64,000 nt of DNA from Setaria digitata. Lineage: Eukaryota; Nematoda; Chromadorea; Rhabditida; Setariidae. Below are positions 37,811-50,077 of the stretch, one piece after another. Below the pieces are notes generated by a model that saw only the letters and a program-made list of their open reading frames with translations, did not search any database and was not told the DNA's origin. Position numbers and translations under genes: made by a program. Position 1 is the first letter of the stretch; every line of letters begins with the position of its first letter. The stretch lies in the NCBI GenBank assembly GCA_003640385.1, contig RCAB01000157.1, positions 1 through 64,000 of the forward strand, read 5' to 3'.

Positions 37811-38917
37811 TCATTTGAAAACGAAACCAATTTTAAATGGATCTCGTGCAACCAATGGTCGCCGACGGCTATTTTCGAGGACAAATGTTTGCTGTGATGA
37901 TACTGAGTCGGGGCGTTTGAAAGAGTCGCCCATTTTAAAGTTTGCTGACTGTAACGGTTGTTCTACTTTACCACTACCCTCCCCAACGCTTGTTACTGAT
38001 GTGTATCGTTTAGTTTGTTTGTTTAAAATAGTTCCAGGTGGAACAGTTATTTCATTGTCACCAGCATCTACACTGAAACGAGAAGTTGGCTGATCCATAG
38101 TATCCGCCAAACAAAACTTCGAAACTAATAGCTTTTCACCAAAGAGTTCGTCCAGATGAGGCTCTACCGTATCCGTGCTTTCAACTTCCGCCTCTACATA
38201 ATCGATTTCCTAAAAAAAAAAAAAAAGCCGTTGATTTGAATGGATTGCCCTAGATAACGTTAAATGAGGCATCATCATATGGATAAAAATACCGATTTTT
38301 GAACTCAGACAGCTATCACTTCAACCAATCCTTTGTTCACAAAAATCGCAAGAAACGAAAATGCCCAGAAGAGCTGGAAGCTCCAATTTCATGGCAACAT
38401 AAGCAACCTTTTCAAATGCTGTTATCAGCAATTCAATATAAGAATTTCGACAAAATCCGACAAATGATTACCTGGATTTCTTCCGCTCCGTTGAGACCCA
38501 AATTCCAAATAAGTGGTGCTTCAACATCTAAAAATACTACTCTGGATATAAAAACTGCAAAGTGGTATAAATGAGAAGGAAGAAGAGACCACCTGTTTCG
38601 AGTAATTCTCTTGTAGTACGGTGAATATAGAGGGTGGATGATGACGATGATGATGCTATCTACCATGTTGGAGATGTGACTTCGAAATGATCGAAAGGAC
38701 CTGGACCCTGAGGTGCTCTTGCTGTGACGCCACGTACTGTCGCAGCAGAGGTCTCAGGGAGAAGGTCGTAAGCTTTCTTTGGTCGGGAAGAACAATTTCA
38801 GTAAAGGTAATAAGAAGCTGAGAAGGAATGCCGGCTAGAAAGTATTGCAGTAAATTATCGTATAAGTGGCGAGGAACTTTGTGATAACCTGAAAGTCGGG
38901 GCAATACACCTGGACTT
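37811..38917 (-). CDS. 3' part of an unrecognised gene (three exons, 5' end not found)
   Basis: Exons on the minus strand: 38664-38917, 38472-38554, 37811-38209, with phases that join (entering in phase 2, then 1, then 0) and a stop TGA at 37811. They give about 244 residues. The first exon reads YHKVPRHLYDNLLQYF, GIPSQLLITFTEIVLPDQRK and LRPLLRQYVASQQEHL; the second VVFLDVEAPLIWNLGL; the third EIDYVEAEVESTDTVEPHLD, then a Ser/Thr/basic region (NKQTKRYTSVTSVGEG) ending RDPFKIGFVFK. The helical, Leu-rich first part followed by a disordered tail suggests a cytosolic protein. No family recognised. The GC-rich island at 43.5-44.1 kb may be its promoter. Frame choice in the first exon rests on phase matching. 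Confidence 0.5.
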
Positions 38918-39539
38918 CTATACCGGAGAAGTAGAAACATTTTAAGTAAATATAGTGGGGATGAAGTGTGCCAAAAAAAAAAAAAAAAAAAAAAAATGAT
39001 ATATCACCGGTATACAAAGCTTATGCTGACAAAAATTAAATGTATAATAGAAGCAATTGGCGGTATTACGAGAATTAATCAGCTAAATGTAACATTAAGA
39101 ATATCAACAGATCCTCGTGAGATATGCATCTAATGGAATCATCATCCACAGTACTGTAATCTAATTCCCTAAATCAATTTTTCTCATCAAATATAAGAAG
39201 TGTATCAGGCTGTCATCAGAAAATATGGTAGCTAAACCAAGCCTAAGAATAGAGTCTAGTCTAGGAATTCCTCATGCAAATAGAACCACAAAGCGCAATA
39301 TATCCTCCATCTATCCACCTTCCAGCACATTTCAAGCCAATAAAAATGTGCCATAAGAAAATGTCTTTCACAGAGGTCCTATCCTGAATATCGAATATAT
39401 GCTGATGTGGAGCGCCCTAATACTGATGCTCTTTACTCCTCCTGCTCCACATCACGGGATCCTCCCAGATAATTCTCAATTTAGACGAAGACAATTGACT
39501 TGACTTCACTTCCACACCACAACCATTACTACCATCATT

Positions 39540-39616
39540 ACTATCATTATCATCATCATCATCACCACCACCACCACCACTATTACTACTACTACTACTA
39601 CTACTACTATTACTAC
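39540..39616. repeat. Compound CAT/CAC/CTA trinucleotide microsatellite
   Basis: ATCATCATC changing to ACCACCACC and then to ACTACTACT. Read on the minus strand it would encode Ser, Gly and Asp runs within a 97-codon frame, but that frame has no splice or homology support. Confidence 0.9.
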
Positions 39617-40002
39617 CACTATTGGGGCAGCACTCGATGTGAGATATACCGAAGCGAGAAAGAATGAGACAAGAAGGAAGCAGCGGGCGGGCAAACGGGC
39701 GTGGAAGCACCTCAAACTATCACCGCTGGTTGGTGAGGTGTTGCTGAGAGGGTGTGCGCTATATTGCTTACTTCACATTGCACACACATAGACAGAACAC
39801 ACATACAATGTGGCGATTGTGGGAAATGTCGAGAAGAAAAGAACAAGACAGAGAGGGAGAGCGAGAGGGAGATGAAGAAGATGGAGCAATAGGCAGGTAG
39901 GCAGTACACTGAGTTTTTCATTTATGCCCAAAAAAAAAAAAAAAAATTTTTTTTTTTTTCCAGGGACTGACACACCAAGAACGGAACAAGAACGGATGGG
40001 AC

Positions 40003-40095
40003 AGCAGTAGCAGCAGCAGTAGCAGCAGTAGCAGTAGCAGTAGCAGCAGCAATAGTAATAGGAATAGTAGTACTAGTAGTAGCAGCATCCTGCAC
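40003..40095. repeat. AGC/AGT trinucleotide microsatellite
   Basis: Runs of CAGTAGCAGCAG and AGTAGTAGTAGC with a few AATAGG interruptions. Confidence 0.9.
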
Positions 40096-41377
40096 CCAGC
40101 ACCGACAGTAGTAGCACCAACAAATGACCGACGTTGTCGTCGCCCTATGGCTGAACCGAAGTGAACTGAACTGAACCGAACCACCGGCCACCATCATCAT
40201 CAGCACAGGGGCAAGTAGTAGCATCCTTGTCGCGACGCCACGCCACGCCACCACCTGGTACGAGACGTACCGAGCACCAGCACCACTAGTAGTAGCAGAC
40301 ATTTTCATCTCCCATCCCATCCATCCATCCGTCTATCTATCCATCGAAGCCTTAACAAAACACACACACACACACATACACATACACAGGATCGATGGCT
40401 GGCACTTCCCGATACACCACCTATATAACAGGAGCAGCAGTACTACCGGTTAAGAACCTGACACCGGAAGACATCAGCACACTGATATATCAGTTCCGTC
40501 TCTCATATGCATATCCTTCAATCTTCCGGTCATTTATTTATCCAGAATCTCATTGACTTTGGCAACACCTGCAACCACCCTTTGGACCATGCTGAAATTT
40601 CTCCTAACTGCAGTAACTTATACATCTGACAGCTGTATTTCATATTTATACTGACAAAATGAAGCCCTTAATATTTCAGTAAGAATAATCGAAAATAGTA
40701 AGACAATCTGCAGTAATTTCAACCTATGCTATAATATTCGTACCTGGTAGAAGAGATATTAATCAAATTCTTCTTCTCTTTAAAGAAAAAGAAAAAAAAA
40801 AAAACAGATCTACCTAGAATGAAGCAATAATATTCTCATTTTTCCTATTCAACATATAACAACACCTTTCAGGATATGTAACTAACACACACACACTCAT
40901 AAGTCCAAAAACATACACACCTACAATAACCATATTAGTACATATATATATATATATCATAAACGAAGAAAATACATACGAGAAATAACACAGATCATAA
41001 GTTGCTTCTTCCAGGATCAAGCTGCTCTTGCACTGCGGTAAATATTAACAAAGATATGAACGAGATGCACCATATTATACCATTACATGCATGCATACAT
41101 AAAACATTACAGCACACGTACACCATCTATATTATTGAGAAAAAACAGAATTGGATGATTTGAAAAAGAATGAAAAGTCACCACTCTTATTACTAGCATA
41201 GTTCAACTATTTCAGGATACATGAGAATCAACAGACAGACATAAGCAAGCATATTTCAACAGTTAGCTCTTAAGAGGAAGCAACAATTCACTTAGTTATT
41301 TAATAAGACATATTTAATGAAGCAAGAAAAAAAAAAAAAAAAGAGAAATATTCATTACATTCATTACAAGAAAAAGG

Positions 41378-41379
<2 letters not shown>

Positions 41380-41410
<31 letters not shown>
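41380..41410. repeat. GA dinucleotide microsatellite
   Basis: Nearly pure GAGAGA run after a purine-rich stretch. Confidence 0.9.
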
Positions 41411-41416
<6 letters not shown>

Positions 41417-43499
41417 CTACTTCCTTTTTTTGCCAAACAATATCGAACTGAAATATAGGCAAATGCTTACGTCTCAACCGTCAGATGTTTGCTTGGCTCA
41501 CGCACATTGAAGTGCTCCTTAGTCCTCCTCCCTTCCTCCTCCTCCGTTGCTATGAATCTATGTATTCTATGCGTGTCTCTATTCAATATATGAAGTTACC
41601 TATTAACTCTAAGCTTTCTGAACGTAAAGAACGAAATAAAAAAAAAGATAGCTAGTTAGAAGCCTCACAAGGGATTATTTTTCTTTTCTTTTTCTCTCTC
41701 TTGCCAACATTAACAAAAAGCAAAAAAGAAAAAAACCGATCGTTTTCGTAGCAATTGGGAGGGAGCCAAATTTTTGACGATAACTCATTCAACTCCTACA
41801 AGAAATACTCATAATGTTACAATCACGAAATAAGCTACTAATGAATATTTCATGCTAGAAAATAATCCAACTACATCTCCCCCTCCATCTGTGTTCATTT
41901 CATCATCATACTTGGCTAATTTTGACATGGCTCAATTTAAGAATAGCTTAAAAATGTCACCTTTGCATACATCTATCTATCTTCAAGACAGTTTGGATGT
42001 GTGTGTGTGTGTGTGTGACACGGAAGAATAATTCAATAAGTTTAAAAATCAAATTTTCTATTGCAATATATACAGCAGCTGTACTTGAGAATATATAAAA
42101 TGAACTAAGCTATATTTAAAACACTTAATAACTGTTTATCGGCAACAAACTTTCTGTACATAATTGTATTTCTTTAGGCTAAAATACACACAAACATCAT
42201 CTATTCACTCAACTGTTATGTTTTGATGCTAAATAAAAGTTTTTCGGAACAGAATCCTTCCACAGATTCTGCGTATTGCATTAAAATACGCTTTTATGAA
42301 ACTGAACAATTCAAATACACTCACTCAATATCAACCTTCTAACATTTTACCTCAAGTATATCTTCTCTTCTAGGAAGATCTATCCCATACAAAACTATTC
42401 ATTGCCTACAGAAATGATCAGACACAGACAATTTGACTCACAACATAAACTCGGCATAATTTGTTCTCTGCTTGTAATTTCCACCAAACAGTAATCATTA
42501 ATGTGGTAGTAATTTAATGCCCTGTAATAAAACCTGGATGTTGCATGTTTCAAGAATGTGAAATGAGTAATGATGCTGCAAACAGATGACGTCACGAACT
42601 GCATAAATGAATCAACCGTTCATATCAAACACACATTTACGTAAGCATGACAACATTTCCCTCTTGACATATTCGTTCAGCAAATTGCTTCTCCGACAAC
42701 AATTATCAGTTTCAAGTTCAAAAGATAGACTAAACTATATTAAATAGTTAAGCTATGGTGACCTACCCGTTAATAATGTGATGTATCTTTCCGCAAAAGT
42801 TTATGCAAACTTACATTAAGCTATCAACTTTCAGTCCTTTTTTCAGTGAATCACAAAGGATTCAGAAATCTTGACAACCAATCATTTGGATGAATTGCTC
42901 TTTTAATTAGGAAGTGAGATGATGAGAATGTTTCTACAACACAAACAGAGAAATTCCTGTCTACCGCATCTCTGAGATCAATTCCCAGAAAACATAAACG
43001 GCTCTACCAAAGTCGCGACCAGAACGGTGTAGAAGTGATTAAACTTGAGATGAATGCAATTTGCATATCTAACACTATTTACTTCGAAAAAAAAAAAAAA
43101 CTGAACATGGTAAACCGCGTGGATGCAAAGGAACTGAAATGATTCTCGACAATAATGAAATGAGGATGATGGCGGTAATGATAACAACAGTACTGATAGT
43201 GATGATAACGATGCTAACGATGATGACTCATATATAGATAAATCACAGAAGTTTATGATGGAATGAAATAAACTCATCATTTAGTTGGACAGACAGTAAA
43301 CATCGACGAATCATGCAGATATTAATAAAACGAACATTTATGAATCATCATCCACCGTCATCATTGCTTGTAAACTAAACGAGCAAAAACGAAAGAAGGA
43401 AAAAGAGTTATTTAGGATAAACTGTGAAAGGTGCAGATGAGGCTCAGGTATGAATCCAGGTCAGTCTAGCTAGACAGAGGAGATGAGTGAGGCCGTGTC

Positions 43500-44060
43500 A
43501 CGAAAGAAGGAACAGGAAATTAGCGGATAGAAGGGAAGGAGACGAGATTTGGTGGAGGAGAAGGAGCAACACGAAGGGGAAGGAATGGAAAAGGCAGCAT
43601 TTTATATGGGAGCCGAGAGGGGAGGCCTGGGACTGAGTGAGTTGGTCGGTCATTCAGCAAGTCGCCCCGAACGTTCCGGAATGACACTCCCTCGCACCGT
43701 GGAGAGTGGAACGGACGGGGGATGCTTCCTTTCCAGGTCAGGTCACCCGGCACTCCTGTCGGAACTTCGTGCCGCCCGGACAGGACAGAACGGCTCGCAC
43801 CAAGTAACTCTCCCCGAGAGGGTCACTTCCTTCAAGGCAAACGGTGACACAGCGAGCAAAGCACGTCTTGCTCAACGTGATGTCTCACTAGTCCCGTGGA
43901 GACAGCCGGATTCTCCGTCCGCCGGTTCACAGGTCACTGTGTCAGTGTGCTTGCCTGTACAAATCACAAACGATCACGGACGCGGTAGCACGGCTCGCGT
44001 GGGCGGGACGTGACGGGGCGTGGGCGGGCGCTTAGACGGAGGGGTGGGTGGTAGTGGCTG
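43500..44060. promoter_or_regulatory. GC-rich, CpG-rich island, probable promoter or 5' UTR
   Basis: In an otherwise AT-rich window this stretch is strongly GC-rich with many CpG dinucleotides and GC-box-like GGGCGGG and GGGGCGTGGGCGGG at about 44003-44032. It carries a 154-codon plus-strand frame at 43549-44013 that begins MVEEKEQHEGEGMEKAAFYM. Long frames are expected by chance at this GC content, and I see no splice borders or recognisable domain, so a promoter or untranslated first exon (for either strand) is more likely than a gene. Confidence 0.4.
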
Positions 44061-44518
44061 TCGCCGTTCGTAGAGCAGAGCAGAACACCATTCAGCCGCC
44101 AATCGAACACCCTCACTGACAGCCGTCACTACCATTGTTCTCTTCCCTCCTTTCTCTGTCTGTGCTCCTCCTTATCAAAAATAATGCACACTCTTTTTTT
44201 CAGACAAACACAAAAATTGCCCTCTCTCTTATTCTTTTCCTCGCTCATTTATTCTGGCATCATTAGGTATTTGGTGCTACCTACCCGAGCCAGTCACTAC
44301 CCGCCCACCATTTATTTACCCATCTGCCTACCCGAACTATGTATCATCTTCTAGCCCTCTGCTACATGAGAAAAGTGCTTCTTGGCTCTGGCTATGCCAA
44401 TGAAATGAGTTGGCATAAGAGATGCAATATTAGCCTAGGGGACTCTCTTTTTTTTTTTTTTCCCTTTTTTTCTTATCAATCTTACACATATTTCTCCAAA
44501 AATTACTATTATTGATAA

Positions 44519-45010
44519 AAGGTACCCTTACCCGTTGGATACTTTGAACACACACATTTTCCCGAAAATCATTGCTACAGGTAAACGATACCCTTACCCG
44601 TTGGATACTTTGAACACACACATTTTCCCGAAAATCATTGCTACAGGTAAACGATACCCTTACCCGTTGGATACTTTGAACACACACATTTTCCCGAAAA
44701 TCATTGCTACAGGTAAACGATACCCTTACCCGTTGGATACTTTGAACACACACATTTTCCCGAAAATCATTGCTACAGGTAAACGATACCCTTACCCGTT
44801 GGATACTTTGAACACACATACACAAATATATATTCTAAAAAAAAAAAAATTATTGTTCCGGGTAAAAGATACTCCTACTCCTTGGGTACTTTGAACACAC
44901 ACTTATACATATGTATATCTCAAAAAAAAAAAAAAAAAATTTACTTTTTCGGGTAGAAGATACTCTTAATCGTTGGGTACGTTAAACACACGTATATATA
45001 TCGTCAGAAA
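44519..45010. repeat. 66-bp minisatellite, five close copies plus degenerate copies
   Basis: The anchor word TTGGATACTTT recurs at 44535, 44601, 44667, 44733 and 44799, exactly 66 bp apart, with the unit containing GATACCCTTACCCGTTGGAT and TTTTCCCGAAAATCATTGCT. Two or three decayed copies follow to about 45010 (TTGGGTACTTTGAACACAC, TTGGGTACGTTAAACACAC). As 66 is a multiple of three, the array is open in a frame on both strands, which creates spurious repeated ORFs of 119 and 131 codons. Confidence 0.95.
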
Positions 45011-45574
45011 AATTACTGTCACGGGTAAAAGGTAGAGTTATTTTTTTCGCTGTCTTATGCCAACTTATTTGTAGCAAAAATGAAGCTTATACTATTCTAT
45101 GAAATAGATAAATTGTGTCATTAGCAAGTTAAGTGCACACTATAGTCTAGAAAGAGTACGGAGATAGATTGATTCTAGGAAGAATATATCGAAAGTATGA
45201 TCGGATGTAAAATCTTCGATGTGCTTCTTCATCTTCGTCCTGTACTTTCTTCTTCTTTCTGCTTATCACCAATCATCATCATCGTTATCATTATCCTTGA
45301 AGCATCTGATGGTGTGGCATTCATTCTGTCCCTGATCACGAGTATACTTCTAAAGGAAAGAGGAATTTTTTTTTTTTTTTTTCACAAATAACACTTCTTC
45401 AGTTTGTGTCTGTCTCGTCTGCTCTTTGTCACACATATTGGTGTAGAGTGACACCGGTAGTTTGTTCGGTACGGGTACATCACCATCATCGTTCCCTCTG
45501 AGACATACCATATTCACCCTTGATGTCGTGACGGAACTTTTGATGGCACCCATTTTCTGCGCAACAACAGAGAG

Positions 45575-45575
45575 C

Positions 45576-45621
<46 letters not shown>

Positions 45622-45622
45622 G
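45575..45622. repeat. ATC trinucleotide microsatellite
   Basis: About 15 perfect ATC units. It would encode His or Met runs depending on the strand; not part of a supported gene. Confidence 0.95.
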
Positions 45623-46720
45623 TTCCGCTGATTTCACATCTGACATTGATATCAGATGGTGAACAGCGATGATTTGATTGGTTAGGTATCTTCACACAAA
45701 CTTAACTCATCTTGGGCTATTATCACCTCCTCTTTCGTTCTTTCGCTCAGGAAGAAGAGACTTTGAGAGATTCATTGTGATCGATGGAAAAAGGTAGGAA
45801 CTAATCATCGAGACAATTCATTAAGTTAATCACTGATATAAGAAGTCATCTACTCACTATTAATACTGTGATTATAACGCCTACTAGTGTTAGAAGGAAT
45901 GTTTGAGTGGAGTGAAACTTTCAACGAGACTTCTGTTTGGAAGGGGGAAAAAAAAAGAAGTGGTGATGCCAATGATGATGAATATGAATCATTGGTTATG
46001 GATTTTGATCATTCCGGTACGAATGAATAATTTTCATGGAAACATCATTTGTTTCCTGCTACCCTGTATGAGCTAGTTTAGTGATCGATGATAAATGATG
46101 AGTGTGCTTCGCTATTATCAGCTTATCGAAGATTATTTCTTTCTCTTTCAATCAAATGATACGAATTATCATCACCGGAAGAAACTATACGAGTTGAATG
46201 ATATCGGGCATCTACACTGAAAGCGAATTCTGTCTCACGAGTTTCGGTATCCATCAAGAAGAAAAAGAAGTGAAAGTTTCCGACAAGATAAGTACTAGCA
46301 AAACTTCTAGATCCATTCCATTATTGATAGTAGTTTGAATTTGTGCCACAGCGATGATTTACTACATTGTGGAATTACGAATGAAGTATTTATCAGTGAT
46401 AAAGCTTAATTAAAAGTAATGCATTAACAAATTGCTAATGAGTGTGAAGTAATGATAAAGAAAATCATTATCCAGAGGAATTTGTTGTATCAGTGGTCGA
46501 GAAGATTCAGGCCAGAAAAGTGTAATTTCTTGCAATTGTAAGTGCTAAAGCAAATTTATGCAATTCGTGAAGTAAAGACAGAGGTGATAACTTGATCTTA
46601 TTTGATTATTTCTTCCATTACACATAACATCACACTGGCTTGTCGAACATTCTCGAGAATGTTCGGGATTACAAAATGGACAAATTCCATTCATTTTATT
46701 TCGAAAAAGTGGTTTCTGGT

Positions 46721-46728
46721 ATGAGAGA

Positions 46729-46762
<34 letters not shown>
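46721..46762. repeat. GA dinucleotide microsatellite
   Basis: GAGAGA run with one GGG interruption at each end. Confidence 0.9.
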
Positions 46763-46767
<5 letters not shown>

Positions 46768-46849
46768 ATTTGTGATAATTACAGTGCGAATTTACAAACT
46801 AAGTGATAATTTGAAACATTCAAAATGCAACAACAAAATAAATGCTTAC

Positions 46850-49800
46850 CACCGTTGAGAATTTTATAAATTATTGGTAATTGTTCGTCGTCATCCTTGC
46901 AGTGATGATTATTTAATTTTTCTTTCACTGTATTAACAAGATTAATTTCCTTAACTCGTGCTTTTATTTGTGCGATGCCAAGTATTGTGAAGAGTATGCC
47001 ATTGATGTATGCACATACCTAGATGAAAATATTTTATCTGTGGTAATTTTTCGAGAAAAAAAAAAAAAAATAAATTTTTGGTTGAAAGTAAATAAATTAT
47101 TTTAGTAAAAACTCCAATTAATATCCCTTTTTTTTTTCTTTTTTCATCGTTTTAATTAATTTACAACGATGTATTTCTACATAGTTTTTTTTTTTTTCTT
47201 TTTTGTTGATTATAATGATGAAAAATAATTAACGCCATTGATGGAAAAGTGTTAATTATCATTTATTAATTTTGGGGTTATTTTTAAATTTCATTAATTT
47301 TTTTTTTTTGTTCTGTTTTTTTTTTTTCTCCGCATACATTTCAGCATGAAAATAAATAAATTAGTGTATAAATTACTTCTCATTAAAAATAACGGTGTAG
47401 TATTTTATTTTAAAGAATTTTTGTTTTTATTTTTGGGTGTTTTATCTTAAGAAAAAAAAAAAAAAAAAATAATGTGATTGATCATTTTATTTTACAAGAT
47501 GGAATAACTCAAATTAGTGAAAGAATAGTTTCATATTAACCTAACACACCTGTAATTTATGATCAGACATTAAATTTGCTGTTAAATTTCGTATCCTGTT
47601 TAGTTATTTACTATTGCGTTTAATATTTTATTCGGCATTTTAATTTAGTATTTTAATTTACCTGTAATTTATGAACAGATGCTAAATTTGCTATTGCATT
47701 TAGTATCCTGTTTAGTCATTTATTATTGAGTTTAATATTCTATTCGGTGTATTTAGGAAGATAATTTAGTATTTTAATTTATTTTACGGTAAGAAATAGC
47801 TGAAAATGGTCTCATAATAATCTTCTAACATACCTGTAATTTATGATCAGATATTAAATTTGCTATTGTTGCGGTAAAAATTGTTGCAACACGTGATGCC
47901 GCCGATCTACCGGATGGATTTAAGCATAAATTAAGCATTAGCGCACAACCATAATCAAGTGCTGCCGGACTTGGCTTACTACCAAGATACAGTGATAACC
48001 ATTCAACCATACCCAATTTTATCAGTTCTTTTTGAACTGATGACCTCAAAAGTTTAAAAAAAAAAAAGAAGCAGAAAAAACAAAAAAAAAAAAAAAGAAG
48101 TGAAAAAGAAAAGAGCAAAAGATACATTATAGATGTGGAAAATTGATTGATAATTTTGAAAAAGAAAAGAAAAGAGGAAAATTATTTCAACGAATAATTG
48201 ATGAATTTGTTGGCTTACGGAAGTGTAATACATAACTTTCAGAGAGAAGAGTTCAGAAAATAAAAAAATTTTCCGAAAGATTAAAATTATTATTACCGCT
48301 GAATTCAATTATTCAAATAGTATTTAAATTAAAATTTGGTCAATAAGTATTGGAAAAAAAGAAAAAAGAAAAAAAGGAAAAAAAAAATGTGAAAAATTTT
48401 AGTAGAACTGGAACCAAAAATCCAAAAATTTGTACTAAAAATTATGAAATGATTTGTGAAAAAAAAAGAAGGAATCTTTATCATCTAAATAGCTCTTACT
48501 AAAAAGATAATATCTATTTATATTTAAATAATGTAAGTAAAAATTGTCAATTAGTGGTAATTAATATGAAAACTATTAATTAATACCTTATGCTGAGTTT
48601 TTGTAGTGTTGCAAGTACATGTTCACAAGCAAAATGTTGTAATTTTTTGGTTTTCAGTGCTGTTGTTAATGTTGCAATTAAATCTTTCCCCTGATTATTT
48701 GCCAGAAGATAATTTCGACCACAGTAAAATGATGCAATTGAATTTAACAAACGACATAATTCTTCTTTTGCATCATTTCCATTATCACCTTGTGATGTAA
48801 TCACACTTACAACACTCTGCAAACTGATAATTTTGATAAAATTACAATAAACAAAACAAAGAAAAAAAAGAGAGCCCAATCTGCTTATATCAATCATTAT
48901 TCGGATAGAATAATTTTGCCTATCATTTTTACAATTTCAAAGTTGAAATTTGAAGGCAAAAAAAAAAAAAAAAATTAGCGATATATGAAATGAAAATGTG
49001 TTAAATTGAAAATAAAAAAGAAAAAAAAAAAAGTGTTTTAACATAAATTAAAAATGATAAGATTTATTTTTTATTTGTCAGCATTAAGTATGAAAAGTTA
49101 ATTAATTTTGCTTCACTGAGGCACCAAAAATGTATTTTGAAAATTTTTGAAATTTTTACATTTTTTAAATGTTTCAATAATAAGAGATCATTATTTGCAT
49201 AAACCATTAACACTTGTCCAGCACTTTTAATTGGTATTCTTGTTATACGCTGAAAACAAAAAAGGAATGAAATAATGTAAAAGGGCAAAAAAAAAAAAAC
49301 TTCACTTACTAATTTAAAATAAATCAAAGGTTTAACTTTTTTTTTTTCTTTTTTGAAATTTTAGTGTCCAAAAGGACAAAAATTTTTCGAAATTTCTTAG
49401 TCCAGAAATATTTTTCAAATTTTAATTTATTGATTCAAAAAAAAAAGCCAATTTTATTTCCAGATGAAAAATTCATTAAAACTATGAGTTAAATAGAATA
49501 TTATGCAAAAAAAAAAAAAGTATTAATAGTGATAATACTACTTTAATTATCTCAAATTGTGCAACTCAGCTATCAGGATATATTTGCTAATTACATCTTT
49601 TCAATATTTATAGTTGTAAAAAAAAAAAATCGTGATCACAATTTTTAAAAGTAATTATGATTGTAATTATCATTTACCTATCAAAAATCACTGCAATGCA
49701 TATTTCTTTTCTCTTGATTATGAAAAAAAAAAAAATACTAATAATAATATGTCATTAATTGTGTAAAAATTAAAATGCAATTTTTTTTTTTGTGAAATAC

Positions 49801-50031
49801 AAAAATTTTAAGTAAAAAAAAAAAAAAATTTATTGGATCATTTTGGAAAACAAATAGTCTACACCAAATTAGAACAAATTTACCTGGCGTAAGGCTTGCA
49901 ACAAAAGACAGCTAAGTCTTCCTGAAGCGCTTTTAATTAAGCAATTTCCAATTTTAGTATAATTAAGCCTTCCAATGATATCATCCATGAGAATTTCGTC
50001 GTTATCTTTCTTCTCTTTCCTGTATTTCTCT

Positions 50032-50077
<46 letters not shown>

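Larger units (their letters stand above)
38918..46849. other. Long region without supported exons, rich in simple repeats
   Basis: About 8 kb. It holds trinucleotide repeats (39540-39615 and 40003-40095), CA and TA tracts near 40360-40390 and 40940-40956, GA tracts near 41380-41410 and 46721-46762, a GT tract near 42000-42016, a GC-rich island (43500-44060), a 66-bp minisatellite (44519-45010) and an ATC array (45575-45620). The C-terminal exon(s) of the ARMC9-like gene and the 5' exons of the gene at 37811-38917 should lie here but I could not place them. Confidence 0.45.

Noticed and set aside
39417..40320. Several minus-strand frames with Ser, Gly, Asp, Val or Leu runs (up to 132 codons)
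   Set aside because: They are produced by trinucleotide microsatellites in different frames; no consistent exon could be built.
43549..44013. 154-codon plus-strand frame
   Set aside because: It lies in GC-rich sequence where long stop-free frames arise by chance, has low-information composition, no recognisable domain and no splice context. Kept as an island, not a gene.
44430..44894. Long repeated open frames on both strands (131 and 119 codons) at the 66-bp array
   Set aside because: The repeat unit is a multiple of three, so any frame without a stop in one unit stays open; no splice or homology support.
46140..46255. Minus-strand frame starting MDTETRETEFAFSVDARYHS, considered as the last ARMC9-like exon
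   Set aside because: No acceptor fits the phase-1 donor at 46850; without transcripts it cannot be joined.
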